Source: Thereva unica (taxonomy: Eukaryota; Arthropoda; Insecta; Diptera; Therevidae). From it: a stretch of 64,000 nt of DNA. Below, piece by piece: positions 44,965 through 55,814 of the stretch. The position numbers and the translations under genes are program-made. The notes beneath the pieces are model-generated. The model saw nothing but the letters and a program-made list of their open reading frames with translations, was not told the DNA's origin and did not search any database. The stretch's first letter is position 1, and each line of letters begins with the position of its first letter. Location: NCBI GenBank assembly GCA_949987705.1, contig OX465281.1:87820543-87884542 (forward strand). Reading direction: 5' to 3'.

Positions 44965-46280
44965 TTTTTCCATAAATTAGAGTCTTCAAAACGTACCGAT
45001 AGGTATTTCAACCGAACAAAATGTGTTGATCGGTAATAGGAACATTGTTTCGTATTGGAGCACAAAAAGGTGGCCAGTTAACCTACAGAAAGGAACCTTT
45101 AATGTGACCGGCTGTTTTTCTTACCCTTTAAATTAAATCAAATCTCTCAGTCTTGATTCTATTTTCTTCTGGACTGCCAGAATTTGTCGAGCTTCTACAG
45201 CGGACAATTATCAAATCGTATCTTTTTCGTCCTCCGAGAAAATTAATTTTTGTTACTTTCCTTACGGTTTTTTTGTCTATTCAGAGCATACGAATTTGCC
45301 CCCCCTTGTTATTACTCTGTATTTTCCTCCAACAAAAAAAAATATACGAACCACACAAAAAAATTCTCTTAATGTTTTGTTATATATTTTTAAGACGTCC
45401 GCAGCCGCTTTTAGATAATATTTTAAGTAGCGACCCTCGACAGAATATTAAAGACAAAAATCCACAGTTTTTTATTGAAAGAAAATTTTGTTTCTCTCCG
45501 CTGAATAGCTGAAACCTTCCTCCCGAGTGTGGTTTTTAATCCTATTCGTTTTTTTCTTATTCCTGCTTCAATCAACCTACTACGCTACATATATTTTGAT
45601 GTTATTAATTTACCTTCTGCTGCACCGAATTTAAGAGGACTTTTTTTTCTTTTCTCCAAAACTAACTCCAATACAATTTATAAACTCCGCCCCACGCTGC
45701 CTTCTGTGGATCCTTTTCTTCCCCAAGTGTGTGTGTTGTAGAGCAGTCGCACGTCGTCGTCTTCTCTTCCTTTCGGTCCTCTCGGCCGCTTCCTCTTTCT
45801 TAGATGTTGACCTACTAAGTTGTCCGCTCCTGCTTCATTCACTAGTCATTCATTCCCTCGAATACACAGAACCGTCCGTACACCACTTAAACAGCGTTTA
45901 AAATCAAAATTTACAGCGATATTATATTATATTATATTATTGCTTAAGTTTACTTACTTCTTCATGAAATTCCGGCGACAACCAACCGGCTCCAACTTTT
46001 TTTTCCACTCCCATAACAAAATCCGTTCCTTTTCAAATATTTTTCGTGACCTCCCATAATTTTTTTCCTCGCATCCCTCGTTTAAATTTTCCAATAGTTC
46101 CCAAGTGATTTTCTACAAATTTCCCAATACCTACAAAGTGACTTCGAAAGAAAATTTCCCAATCAACATAAATTTTACAACCGACCGTTACATACCCTCG
46201 GGTCCACAAGGCCGACTCGCGAGGTAGTGAGGAGCCGAAAAAAACGGACTGTTTTTTATGCCATAGGATCTAATATCTTT
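44965..46280. other. Unassigned sequence
   Basis: No domain is recognised in the short open frames (45153-45512, 45529-45741, 45820-46059); these are T-rich and look like chance. A short ATATT microsatellite lies near 45921-45938. Confidence 0.45.
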
Positions 46281-46349
46281 GGCGCCAATGTGGGACTCGA
46301 CTCACGACCTGAGAATAGGAGTCTCATGCTCTAGCTAGCTAGCCGGGTA
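46281..46349 (-). pseudogene. tRNA-Lys-like pseudogene
   Basis: The minus strand closely follows a eukaryotic tRNA-Lys: CCCGGCTAGCT at the 5' side, TAGAGCATGAGACTC into the anticodon arm, CTCAGGTCGTG, a TCGAGTCCCAC T-arm and TTGGCG at the acceptor 3' strand. The D-loop is shortened, one base is missing in the variable and acceptor regions, and the anticodon loop CTCCTAT no longer reads CTT. Bases CCA follow at the 3' end, although CCA is not encoded in eukaryotic tRNA genes. It is likely a reverse-transcribed tRNA or the head of a SINE, not a working gene. Confidence 0.7.
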
Positions 46350-46790
46350 CATATAAACTACTTGGTACTATAAAGAGCGGGTGAAAAGCTAACTGTAATT
46401 TAGACTCATGGTTGCAACCGTAATTTGCGATGGCCAATCTGGAAAACCTCCCAAAGAAATATTTGGAGTTGCGAATAACAGGCGGAAGACAATACCACAT
46501 TGTCCCCCGACGGATATCCACAAGTCTCCAAACATTTACGTACAAACCCAGTTTGCTTTCGCTCCATCGGGCCAGTCTCCAGCAATACCATATTGCCTTT
46601 GACTCCCTCCGGTGGAACGACAGCCAAACAGTTCGCCGAGAGACATTCTCAAGACTGACCGAAGAGTAAAGAGACCAGCAACGAATACGCTGAATTTATA
46701 AACTAACATCGGACCACGATATTATGAGGTGGTGCTTAATCTTTCAGAAAAAAACGTAGATAGAATTAGTATACGCACAATAATTTAACT
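46350..46790. other. Unassigned sequence
   Basis: Several overlapping open frames on both strands (46339-46669) have no recognisable domain. It ends at the A-tail side of LINE A copy 3. Confidence 0.4.
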
Positions 46791-48671
46791 TTGTTTTTTT
46801 TATGTGGCAGTGCTAAGCTCAGGAATCACCCTTTGTACTACTAGTCCGTCATGTCATTTGTCACGTCATGGTGCAATGTCTATCAGTAAGCTTAGTACGA
46901 GGGAGGGGGGTTGGAGGGGTTATAAAGGAACGGGGGGGTATTGAAGAAGGTGGTGATGAACCCTGCGTTTGAACTCTTGGATGTTGTAGGAGCTCGGAAA
47001 TACTGACTGCGAGAGATTATTCCACAGCCGAGTTGTTCTATTAACAAACGAATTCATATCTTGTTGAGTGCGTGAAAGGGGGAGTTGCAGGTGGAGGGAA
47101 TGAGACGAGTGGGCTAATCTAGTGTTGCGGGTATAAGAATGCCGTGGAGGCAGGAGAGCGTTTAGCTCGGAGGAACAGTCACTATGATAGTAGCGATAAA
47201 ATTTTGTCAGTGCTGCTACATTCCTACGGTGGCTGAGGGGGTCGATGGTGGAGCAAGCGGTATCGTCATCAATTAATTGAAGGGCCTTTTTTGGACCTTA
47301 TCTAACCATGCCAAGGTGGTTATTGGAGCGCCGCCCCAAACGAGGGAGTTATATTCGAGAAGAGGCCGAATGTAGGATTTATAAATAACAGCACGGGCCG
47401 ATGGCTGGAGGAGGAACTTACACCTCTTAAGAAATCCCAAGCACTGAGATCCTTGTTTGGCGATTTGGAATATGTGGTCATTCCATCGCAAGTCCTTGGC
47501 TAATGTCACGCCTAAGATGTGTAAGGATGGTTCGGCCATTAGTTGAACTTCATTCACTTTCAAGGGTGGAGGGGTGTTGAACTTCTTTTTGGAGATAAGA
47601 CAACACTTGGTTTTGGCGGGGTTGAATTCAACACGATTCTTCTCTCCCCACTTTAGAATCAGTTCAATGTCGTTATTAATAGAGTTGGACATACGTTCGC
47701 GATCATCAAGACAGGATCTGGCATGAGTCTGCCTTGTATCGAAGCTGTACGAGTACCGTAGAGTACCGTCGTCAGCGAAGCTGAGAAGTGGGTTGGAGGG
47801 GATTGAAAGAAGGTCATTTATAAAGATAAGGAATAGGGCCGGAGATAAGATTGACCCCTGGGGGACCCCCGCCGAGATCGGGTGGGATGCGGATTTGACG
47901 CCATCCAATATTACTTTGATTAAACGGCCGAAAAGGAAATTCTTGATCCACTTCTGTAGAAGTGAGTCGACTCCAATAGCTTTGAGTTTGGCTAACAGGG
48001 CTGAGTGCCAAACTCTATCGAAAGCCTTGGAGATATCTAGAGCAACCAGACTAGACTCGACAGATCCATGCAGACTACGGCTGAGGTGTTCTGTAAGACA
48101 GACTAAAAGATCGCCGGTGGATCTTTTCTGGCGGAAGCCATATTGTCTGTCGTTTATGAGTAGGTTGGATTCTAGACATCCCATAAGCTTTTTGTTGATT
48201 ATCGTCTCCATGGTTTTGGAGAGAATAGAAGTAATTGCTATTGGGCGGTAGTTTAAAGGGTCGCTGGCTTCACCTTTTTTCGGAATTGGCTGAACATGGG
48301 CAAGTTTCCAAGAGTCTGGGTAAACTCCGGAGGAGTATGATAGGGCAAAAAGTTTGCGCAGAGGTTTAGCCAAAGGTGACGCGCATTGTTTTAAGACGAT
48401 AGAGGGTATATTATCGGGTCCAGTGGATTTGTTGACATCGAGCTCCTTGAGGCACCTGTACACCTCGCGAGTCCTGAAGAAAACCCTGTCCATTAAATGA
48501 GCATTGTGCTCGAGAACTGGGGGTAGCGCATCAGTTTCGGATAGGGAAGAATTTAAAGCAAACAGAGATGCTAATAAATCGGCCTTGGCTTTTCTGTCTG
48601 TTATCACCTTCATATCGTGAATGAATGAAGGAGTTGTAGATGCAGTGAAATTCTTCTTTATGGAACTTAAC
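46791..48671 (-). mobile_element. LINE family A, copy 3
   Basis: A 5'-truncated copy on the minus strand, starting at TAAGTTCCATAAAG (48671) and ending in an A-rich run at about 46792-46802. It shares the 3' untranslated blocks (GGTGCAATGTCTA, GACATGACGGACTAGTAGTAC) with copies 1 and 2. Confidence 0.9.
47050..48671 (-). pseudogene. LINE A copy 3 reverse transcriptase
   Basis: An open frame of 446 codons (47273-48613) holds the full palm: LDISKAFDRVWH, SAGVPQGSILSPALF and the catalytic LSFADDGTLRYS, where the usual YADD tyrosine is phenylalanine. A one-base loss in an A-run near 47285 (DKVQKRPFN instead of QKKAL) shifts the rest, which continues in another frame to about 47000. The 5' half of ORF2, with the endonuclease, is missing. 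This is the best copy of the family in the window. Confidence 0.9.
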
Positions 48672-48873
48672 TTACAATGTCGTTGTGGTTTTTGTAATAA
48701 CTAGACCTTTTATAATGATGCCAATAAAATAATAATGAAAAATTGAAGAATAATTATGTTATTTTTTCCGTTTAATCTAAATTTTCTTCGGAAGGTTAGG
48801 TTACGTACGGCCAACATGAATAACGCGACACCTCGCAGCCTACGACCGTTCGGTTTGTACTGCCTAATTATAC

Positions 48874-49348
48874 CCTGCTGATAGGCCAACATTAATCTAA
48901 GTAGACTTCTAAAAACACTACGCTTCTCGGGATTCATCGAATCCAGCAGACCATATAATTTAGCTCCCGTAATACATAATGCCGGTTCTGCAACGCATCG
49001 GTTGAAGATAACCTCCATAGCCTGACTTAATACGAAAGAACTATTCTTAAACTCTTCAAAAATAATTAACATCCTCGATGCAATTGAATCGAAAAAAACT
49101 GGATTTTCGGTTAAACAATCTAACACGTTCGAAAGGTAACGCAACGCTGCGCCCTCGTCCGGTGATTCAGAAGTTGAGATATATTTAGCCTTAGGAAAGA
49201 CATGGCCGCTAGTCAACGGTAGGCAGTAGTCCAATTTAGGAACAAACTCTTTCGCGAGTGGAGATAGAGCCGAGAACAGATGTGGCCTCCGAAGTACCCT
49301 ATGAACGATGGGCAGGCCATAATAGGTGCGTCCGCACGTATCTGCCAT
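48874..49348 (-). CDS. MIF4G-domain protein exon (PAIP1-like), partial
   Basis: The open frame starts at an ATG at 49348 (MADTCGRTYYGLPIV) and contains DEGAALRYLSNVLDCLTENPVFFDSI, FEEFKNSSFVLSQAMEVIFNRCV and ITGAKLYGLLDSM. This helical pattern resembles the N-terminal half of MIF4G domains in PAIP1-like translation factors that bind eIF4-type partners. After LMLAYQQ comes CAGG/GTATAATT, a possible 5' splice site at 48873, and later codons to 48710 lose the pattern. LINE A copy 3 lies just downstream, possibly in an intron. No stop or frameshift is seen in the exon. It may be a first exon of a real gene, a pseudogene, or a fragment carried by a transposon. Confidence 0.5.
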
Positions 49349-49521
49349 GATTACCACCGTTCGATATACGTTTTTATAACTAACACGCAAAGAAAGTTCG
49401 AAGAAAGAAAATGTTGTGCACAAAATAGATTTCCAAAAAAATTAGTACCCTACGTACTTACAGCAAAAAAAAAATTGGCAGTTATAGGGACTGCCGATAG
49501 AAGTGAAAACTTAGAACTTAG

Positions 49522-49795
49522 ATGTTGAAATTCGATTCTTTTGAAGTAATACAAAATTCTATATTTCTTGAAAGGACTAAATCTTTTTGATTGCAGTATT
49601 TTCATTAGGACATTAACCAACTTATTAAAATATGTAGCACAAGTAACTGCGTCTTCATTAATAAGTGTACTTTTTTCTATAAAATTTAATGCTGCTGCAT
49701 CTTCAACCGATATCTCAGAATTATTTTTTAAATTATGTAATAATTGTAGCAATTTTGGCCATCCTATTTCATTAGCACTTATTGTAAAAAAGATA
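49522..49795 (-). pseudogene. Helitron replicase N-terminal fragment
   Basis: The minus strand reads FFTISANEIGWPKLLQLLHNLKNN, INEDAVTCATYFNKLVNVLM and YFKRIEFQH, the Helitron_like_N domain that precedes the HUH nickase in arthropod Helitrons. The similarity stops abruptly at FQH (49522) before the part with HUH histidines, and the sequence then changes character. It is unrelated in sequence to the non-autonomous Helitrons A-C. Confidence 0.7.
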
Positions 49796-49815
49796 CACTC
49801 GGGTTATGGTAACTA

Positions 49816-50385
49816 AAGTAAGAAATGAATCATTGGACATATTTAAATTAAGTGTTGCATTAAAAATTCAATTAATGGTAGATTTTTATCATCTGCAAAG
49901 TTAATATTGAAGTCTCCACTTAAAATCATCGGTACATTATCATATTTTTCGCCGAATCTTTTTTCGAGAATTTCAGAACCTTCTTTTGTATAAATCATCA
50001 AATTTTCGAATAAAAATTGTTGTATCTGTCTCATAGATTTTCCAGGCGAAATATAAACGGCAACCATTAATATGTATTGCCCATTCTCGGAACTGCAACG
50101 AGCAACGCATATTTCGCCTATATCAGAAACATTAACACCAATGCTTCTAGTGAATTTAGTAAGTATGTCCATATATGAAGTAATAAAGTGTGACGTATCT
50201 TGAGTATTGTGATAAATTGTAGCTACTCCTGCTGCTGGAACTTCGGGTCTTTTATAACTTACAACAAAGTTGAAATTCGGAACATCAAGTGGTTCTTCGT
50301 TTTTCATACGAGTTTCTGACAAAAGCAGAACTTTTGACTTTTTTACGATAGCATCATTTTTTCTTTTGTTATCGTCTGAAGACAT
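49816..50385 (-). pseudogene. Endonuclease/exonuclease/phosphatase fragment
   Basis: From MSSDDNKRK at 50385, it shows KVLLLSETRM (catalytic glutamate), GVATIYHN, QYILMVAVYISPG and MILSGDFNINFA, motifs of APE-like endonucleases. The end shifts frame near 49850 to FNATLNLNMSNDS and stops. The form, with short loops and this ending, is like endonuclease domains carried by arthropod Helitron proteins; a LINE source is less likely. It stands directly upstream of the replicase fragment, the reverse of the expected order. Confidence 0.6.
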
Positions 50386-51746
50386 CTTCAGGATCAAGGA
50401 TCCAAACAAATTTGGAAAACAGATATTTAACACATCAGTCAAAATGACTGGTTTTATATTTTCATTTTCGATACTTAATTGAATAATAGTAGGCGGTTAG
50501 ATTTATTTTTTTATTCAAAATTAAAAAGTTTTTGATTATAATCGATTGAGCGCGTGCGCCAGTCATGAGCATGTCGGTGACGCGAACCCATAACATTTTC
50601 CCCTATCAAAAAGTGCCCAACGCGGCTAAAGAAGTTTTCACTTCAAAAATCCGCTATAATTAGTGTAACACAGTGTGTATGAACAAATCAATTAAACATT
50701 AATACTAATGTGAGTGTACCTCAAAGAAACAAAATCAACACCGAATAGTGTGTAGTGATAAAACAATAAGTTTGTATTAGTGTATATATATTTTAGTGTA
50801 GATGAGTGATTGTATGCTTTGATTCAAACATAAGTTAGGAATGGTTGAGCTCGGGAATCCATTCCCTCTCACGGCTCCCGCATGTCGATGTCAGTTGGAG
50901 AAGACTATGTCTCACAGTCATCCCCAAGGGTCATCCACATCGCCGACACAGCTTCAGGTCCGCACCCAAAAGAAGGACAGAAACAAAAAATCCAAATTTG
51001 CATCGTCACGAAAGGGAAACTTTTTAAAAAAAAATGAAAACTAATTTAGAAGTAGTCCGCTGTCCACCCACTCCTGAGCTACCTCTCGGAAAATCAATCA
51101 GGAGGGAAGAACAGACAGAGAAAAATGGAAGCAGGACATAAACAAAAAAATAGAATTTTAAAAGCTGGATAGACCATCAGGAGGGCAAGGGGCGCAGTGG
51201 CAGGCGGTAACACGCCTGATACCAAAGACGGTTAAGCCCTTGTACCAACTTCAACGTCCACCAGGGAAAATTAATCGAGGATCCTGTTCACGGACCGACG
51301 CAGTGGCAGGCGGTATCACGCCTGATACCAGAGTCGCCGACCCTAGAAACAGGACAAGGATGAACCAATAATACACCTGCACGCATAGCCAAGCGAACAC
51401 CGCTTGTTAGCAAGCCGTGCAGGTCAGCATGGTTCGAAGCTACTCCAAAAAGAAGAAGTTACCGCAGAAGATAAAGGGTAGGCCTAAAAGCGAAAACAAA
51501 GCAAAAATTCACATAGAATTTGGACAAGGATGCTGAAAAAAATTCGACAAAACAGACAAGGACTAAGGCCTCGCGGTACTACCTTATCCCACAGCGAGCG
51601 CTTGGTAAATGTGGTGAGCCATAAACAAAAAAAATCAAACGTTGTCCGTGAAGGAACAAGTGGTACTAAACACCAAAAAAAATTTTTTACTGCAAGGTCC
51701 GTGTAGGACTATTAACGGGCTTTAAAAGCCGCGTTGGACGCCATTT
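50386..51746. other. Unassigned sequence, leader-like, with hairpins
   Basis: Less AT-rich than its surroundings from 50840 on. A 67-codon frame at 50841-51044 is basic and serine-rich with no known domain. Two near-identical hairpin blocks lie at 51197-51232 and 51301-51335. The region resembles the untranslated leader of a retroelement, but I cannot identify it. Confidence 0.35.
51197..51335. repeat. Duplicated hairpin motif
   Basis: GCAGTGGCAGGCGGTA and CACGCCTGATACCA occur at 51199-51230 and again at 51301-51333, about 103 bases apart. Each copy folds as CAGGCG...CGCCTG with a six-base loop. A further hairpin (CCTGCACG...CGTGCAGG) is at 51378-51423. Confidence 0.7.
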
Positions 51747-51873
51747 ATGTATTGGCACAATGACGCGACGGTGCTGAGAGAGCAATCTGAGGCAGCATTG
51801 TGCGTGTTCATGCCCCAGAGCCAGAAGCCCTGAAGAACCTGACTCTAGGAACATGCACCTACATAAAAAAAAA
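51747..51873. repeat. Bipartite repeat, first module alone
   Basis: Copy of 41430-41553 with a few substitutions. It ends in CACCTACATAAAAAAAAAA, an A-tail, and no second module follows. Confidence 0.85.
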
Positions 51874-51926
51874 ATATGATTGTGTATTAAAGAACACAAG
51901 GCAGAAGTGAAACCTCGCGTACATAC

Positions 51927-52259
51927 TTATGTATGTATGTCTATATGTTCTTTATTATTGTATTTTTTCCGTGCTCGAAACGCTTGTACACGCTCTGTAC
52001 TAGTTTTAGGTTGGTTCGCTGGAGGCGGTCCTGTGTGATGTTTAAGTCTACTTTCATCGTCCTGCAATTTGTGCGAGTCCATGATATCGTACAAGTCTTG
52101 TTCAGGTATATTACAGTTATATAGTTGAAGCTGCGTGTTCCTAAAAGTAGATATAAAATTTAAATTATACGTAACACTTTTGATGTTATAGTTATCGCAC
52201 ACTTGTGCGAGAGTGCCTCCCTTAGCCACACCGATAAATATACTTAGGGTGCCTTCCAT
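51927..52259 (-). CDS. Hypothetical 110-residue open frame
   Basis: The frame ends in KTSTERVQAFRARKKYN, a basic motif seen in various insect uncharacterised, transposon-linked proteins. Its first codons lie in the end of the MITE at 52247, so the start is doubtful. No function can be assigned. Confidence 0.25.
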   Translation of the reverse strand: MEGTLSIFIGVAKGGTLAQVCDNYNIKSVTYNLNFISTFRNTQLQLYNCNIPEQDLYDIMDSHKLQDDESRLKHHTGPPPANQPKTSTERVQAFRARKKYNNKEHIDIHT

Positions 52260-52586
52260 TTAGACACAGTGTAACACTGTGTCCAACACAAAAGTGTTCC
52301 ATCAACGACAAAAGTAGACACCGCCGGGCACAACCAAGACAATGCTACTAACAATCGGGAATTGAAATGTATTGTTTAATATTTCGGATTCCCAGCATTT
52401 ATAAGACATGAAATGATCAGCATACAATTTACGATTTACTTCTCAAACGAAAATAAAAACGAGGGAAGTGCTCTGTGGTGAATTTTTCATGAACTTAAGT
52501 GTTCCATTTGGACTTACACAGAACGGCACAGAGGGACACACTGTGTCGAACATACTTGTCTTTCTGTGTCTAAATGGTAGGCACCC
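52247..52586. mobile_element. 340-bp MITE
   Basis: Inverted ends GGGTGCCTTCCATTTAGACA and its near-perfect reverse complement, with inner ACACTGTGTC repeats. No target duplication is clear. Non-coding. Confidence 0.75.
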
Positions 52587-52707
52587 ATAGGCTGTGTTCC
52601 GAAATATGACCCAGTATACAGGGCAGTGTTAATGACATCATTAATTGATCCTTATTTTACATGTGTGAACGAGTGTGATACGTACAAGATTGGAAGCTTA
52701 AACATTA

Positions 52708-53053
52708 GCTGCGTTCCATTGGGTGAAATTTTCTACTCCCGAGTACTCTGGAGCTCATGGCCAATGAAACGCGATTTTTAATATCAGATATTAATGCGAG
52801 AAAACATAAAATCAAATTAATTTATTGTCCTAAAAATAAATTTGAAGAAATTATTATTTATATAATAGAAGAAAATATTATATCTTACCATATATTATAT
52901 TTGCCATTTTTAAATATTTACTTTAAAAATGCACTTTCAAATATTTAATAAACAATTTACTTAACCGTAAAAAGCAAAAGCCATCTATTTTTAAGTAGCT
53001 AAAGCTTAAAAACCTGGCGGTAATATAATGCATATCGCCCAATGGAACCCAGC
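52708..53053. mobile_element. 346-bp MITE with TA duplication
   Basis: Ends GCTGCGTTCCATTGGG and CCCAATGGAACCCAGC are flanked by TA at 52706-52707 and 53054-53055. The interior is A/T-rich and not coding. TA suggests a Tc1/mariner-type parent. Confidence 0.8.
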
Positions 53054-53055
53054 TA

Positions 53056-53630
53056 GTTTCAAGTTATAACACTTTCATGTATGCTATTAAATCACAGCGA
53101 AAGCACTTAAATTTACTCTTTTTCACTGGTTGATATTACGGAATACGATCTCAATTCTGGCAATATATTATATAATTTAATACAATTAAAATTTAATCAT
53201 TGCAAAATTGGAGATAATATATTAATGTAAAGATTATCAGAAATTTTACTCACGTATATTTTGCGCTACAATATCATTTGCCTCAATAGAAAACAATCCT
53301 GTTTGTACGGAAAAACACTAAATGACAATAAACACCTCAAAATACAAGTTAATTGTTTTAAATGTCACTTTATTACAATTATTAAAAAAATATTTTTCAA
53401 AACTAATCACACTTTGTAGCCAACTAACTGTCGATAATGACAGTTCGAAATTCTTATAACCTAATGTAATTGTGATCTCACTTCAACCTAGAGCGAGATG
53501 ACAATACTCGAGTTATTGCATATGTATCCAAATATATGTTACCAAGAACACTTTTAGTTTTAATTAACAAAAAATCAAAAATATTTCGCTGCTTTTACAA
53601 AAATTTTATATTTAATAATTAATACACAAT
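53056..53630. other. Unassigned AT-rich spacer
   Basis: Very AT-rich; no gene or repeat structure is seen between two MITEs. Confidence 0.5.
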
Positions 53631-53934
53631 GGGTGCATCCAGCGCACTCAGCGGCTGAGTAGCGCCTGAGTAGCGGCTAAGTGCTGAGCTCGTTGGATGG
53701 CTAGCTGAACTAAGCAGCTTAGCTCAGCGGCTGGCAAATTTCTCAGCGTAAAAATTTTATGCTAAGTAGCTCAGCGATAGTGAATTGATGTTACTTAAAA
53801 TAGAAAAAAAAAATTTAGCTGTCAAAATAAATTTTAACTTAGCTACCCATCCAGCCGACACATATCGCTGAGTTACTTTTTACGCTGTGCTGTTCAGCTA
53901 AGCGGCTTTTCCGCTGAGTGCGCTGGATGCACCC
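53631..53934. mobile_element. 304-bp MITE rich in CAGCGGCT
   Basis: Ends GGGTGCATCCAGCGCACTCA and its reverse complement, with many internal AGCGGCTGAGT/AGCTCAGCG blocks that let it fold along most of its length. No clear target duplication. Confidence 0.75.
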
Positions 53935-54186
53935 TATCTCATTTTTTTAAATAACCGACTCCCCATTTTACTTTACCGATGCCTGAGCCATCTATGACCA
54001 ATTTAAATAAATTGTAAATATTATCCTGCTGGTGCGGTGTGTGTCATCACTAAATTTCCGATTATGTAAATGAGTGAGAAGGCAACTTCCGTTTCGTACA
54101 CCTGTCCTTGTTTTCGTTTCAGTTTTCTGAATTCACTCGTACTTGAGCGAATTAATTCAAAATCCTCAGAACGAGAGCAAGGAAGT

Positions 54187-54666
54187 TTCACTTCAAAAAT
54201 TCCACATAAAAATTCACTCTCCCTAACGGCTATGACATTATGCCGGCCACACGATGAACGCTAGCTCGCCGGGGGGGTCGTGGGGTGTGTGGCCGGGCCT
54301 ATATGCAATATGGTTCACCACTTACCAGTGACTGTGCAATTCCAGATTCCGCCTCCATCATTCTCCAGGCATCGCCTGAGCCGCGTCACTGTAGTCCGGT
54401 CCCTTGCCAGCTCATAGTTTGGATAACCACCAGCTGACAAGGAAAGGCACTACTTAGGAACCCTGAAAAGAAATGAAATTCCGCCCCAACCATTCTCAAA
54501 AAAAATTTAACAATTTATGTTACTCATTATAAATTTTTTGTTTTTTTGTTTTATTTAAGAAAAAAAAAGGACAACACAATAATACGAGAAGAAGTTATGA
54601 CAATATTCAATAGATGCCAGATGCAACAAAAACAAATTTTTGTTCTACTATTACATGTGTCTAGAT
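54187..54666. repeat. Bipartite repeat, second module alone
   Basis: Copy of 41554-42013 in the same orientation, from TTCCACATAAAAATTC to ACATGTGTCTAGA, with about 10 visible differences. Confidence 0.85.
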
Positions 54667-55557
54667 GTTACATACAGAATTTCTAAGGGTCTCGGTGAAA
54701 AACGAAATCCTTAGGCAAATTCTCATATCCCTTCATACAGGGAGCCTTTTTCATCAAATTCGCAATGAATTTGATGCAATATGAGTTCCCTGTGAACAAC
54801 AAATCCTAAACGGAAAATAATTATCTAATTTCCATTTTCAAATGTACAAAATTCCTTAACGGACAAAGCTTCAACGTACAAAATTCCACTTCAACAAATG
54901 TTCCAGACGTAACCTAATCCGCGCGCATTTTGTGAGATTTGCAAGGTGCGCAATTATTACCTTTGCACCCTTCCCAAGCTTTTCTGGCAAACAGTGATCT
55001 TGACTTTGACTTTCTTGAACGTAATTTGACCCACCCAACAATAATCAAGCGCAACTTGCAATGCGCCGCGTGAGAAACGCGCGGTAAGCAAGTTGCGCAG
55101 GTGGGAACGAATTCAAGGGCGCGTTTTTCCCAGCCGGTGGACAATTTTCCATGCCACCACCGGCGGGTGAAAATTTTAAGTAATTGAGTGTTGTTAAAAC
55201 TACGATCGGCGACGGGCGCGTCTCCGATTGTCAATAAAAAGTTTTTAAAATTAACGATTGACCGCGGCGGGCGCGGCTACAATTTTTACAAGAGTGTTGT
55301 CTTAACCACGGTCGTCGGCGGTTGCGGATTTTTGGGGATTATAATTTTGAACAGTTGAGTTTTTTTTTGAGCCATCACCGGCGGCGGTGGATTTTTTTTA
55401 AAGGTGTGTCTGTTTGAACTCGATAAGAAACGGAACGCGAGGAACGCCGAACATAAGTGAAGGGCCATAAGTTTTATTTAAAATAATATCCGTTTTGTTT
55501 GGAAAGAAAAGATATTTTTGATAAAAGTTATCTTACTTGTGCGCTACAAATTCATAA
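54667..55557. other. Unassigned sequence with GC-rich degenerate repeats
   Basis: Between about 55126 and 55400 a GC-rich motif (CCACCGGCGGGTG, CGGCGACGGGCG, CGCGGCGGGCG, CGTCGGCGGTTG, CACCGGCGGCGGTG) recurs every 55-75 bases within A/T-rich spacers. It is unlike neighbouring sequence. The open frame at 54914-55234 on the minus strand has no known domain. Confidence 0.45.
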
Positions 55558-55812
55558 TCTATAATATAAAAATGAATCGCTAAATGTGTTGGTAAGCGCA
55601 AAACTCGAGAACGGCTGGACCTATTGCACTAATTTTTTTTTTGAATATTCGTTGAAGTACGAGGATGGTTCTTACGGAGAGAAAAATTTAAAAAATTGCC
55701 TGAAAAAACAAAAAAATGGTAATTTTAGGAATTTTCACTTCATTTTAGTTTCAATAGCTTCATGGCCTACCTATTGTTTGACAAATGTAAAATTGTCATT
55801 AAATTGAATCAT
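55558..55812 (+). mobile_element. Helitron-like 5' end, second family
   Basis: After an A, the sequence TCTATAATATAAAAATGAAT followed by GCGCAAAACTCGAGAACGGC has the form of the 5' end of another insect Helitron family. The foldback element is inserted at 55815, and no matching 3' end is visible because of the assembly gap. Confidence 0.5.
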
Positions 55813-55814
55813 TA

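Noticed and set aside
46281..46349. Functional tRNA gene
   Set aside because: Shortened D-loop, changed anticodon loop and missing acceptor bases make a working tRNA unlikely; kept only as a pseudogene.
54914..55234. Cysteine-containing 106-residue frame that might be a small secreted protein
   Set aside because: No signal peptide or family pattern, and the frame lies in a compositionally odd repeat-like stretch.
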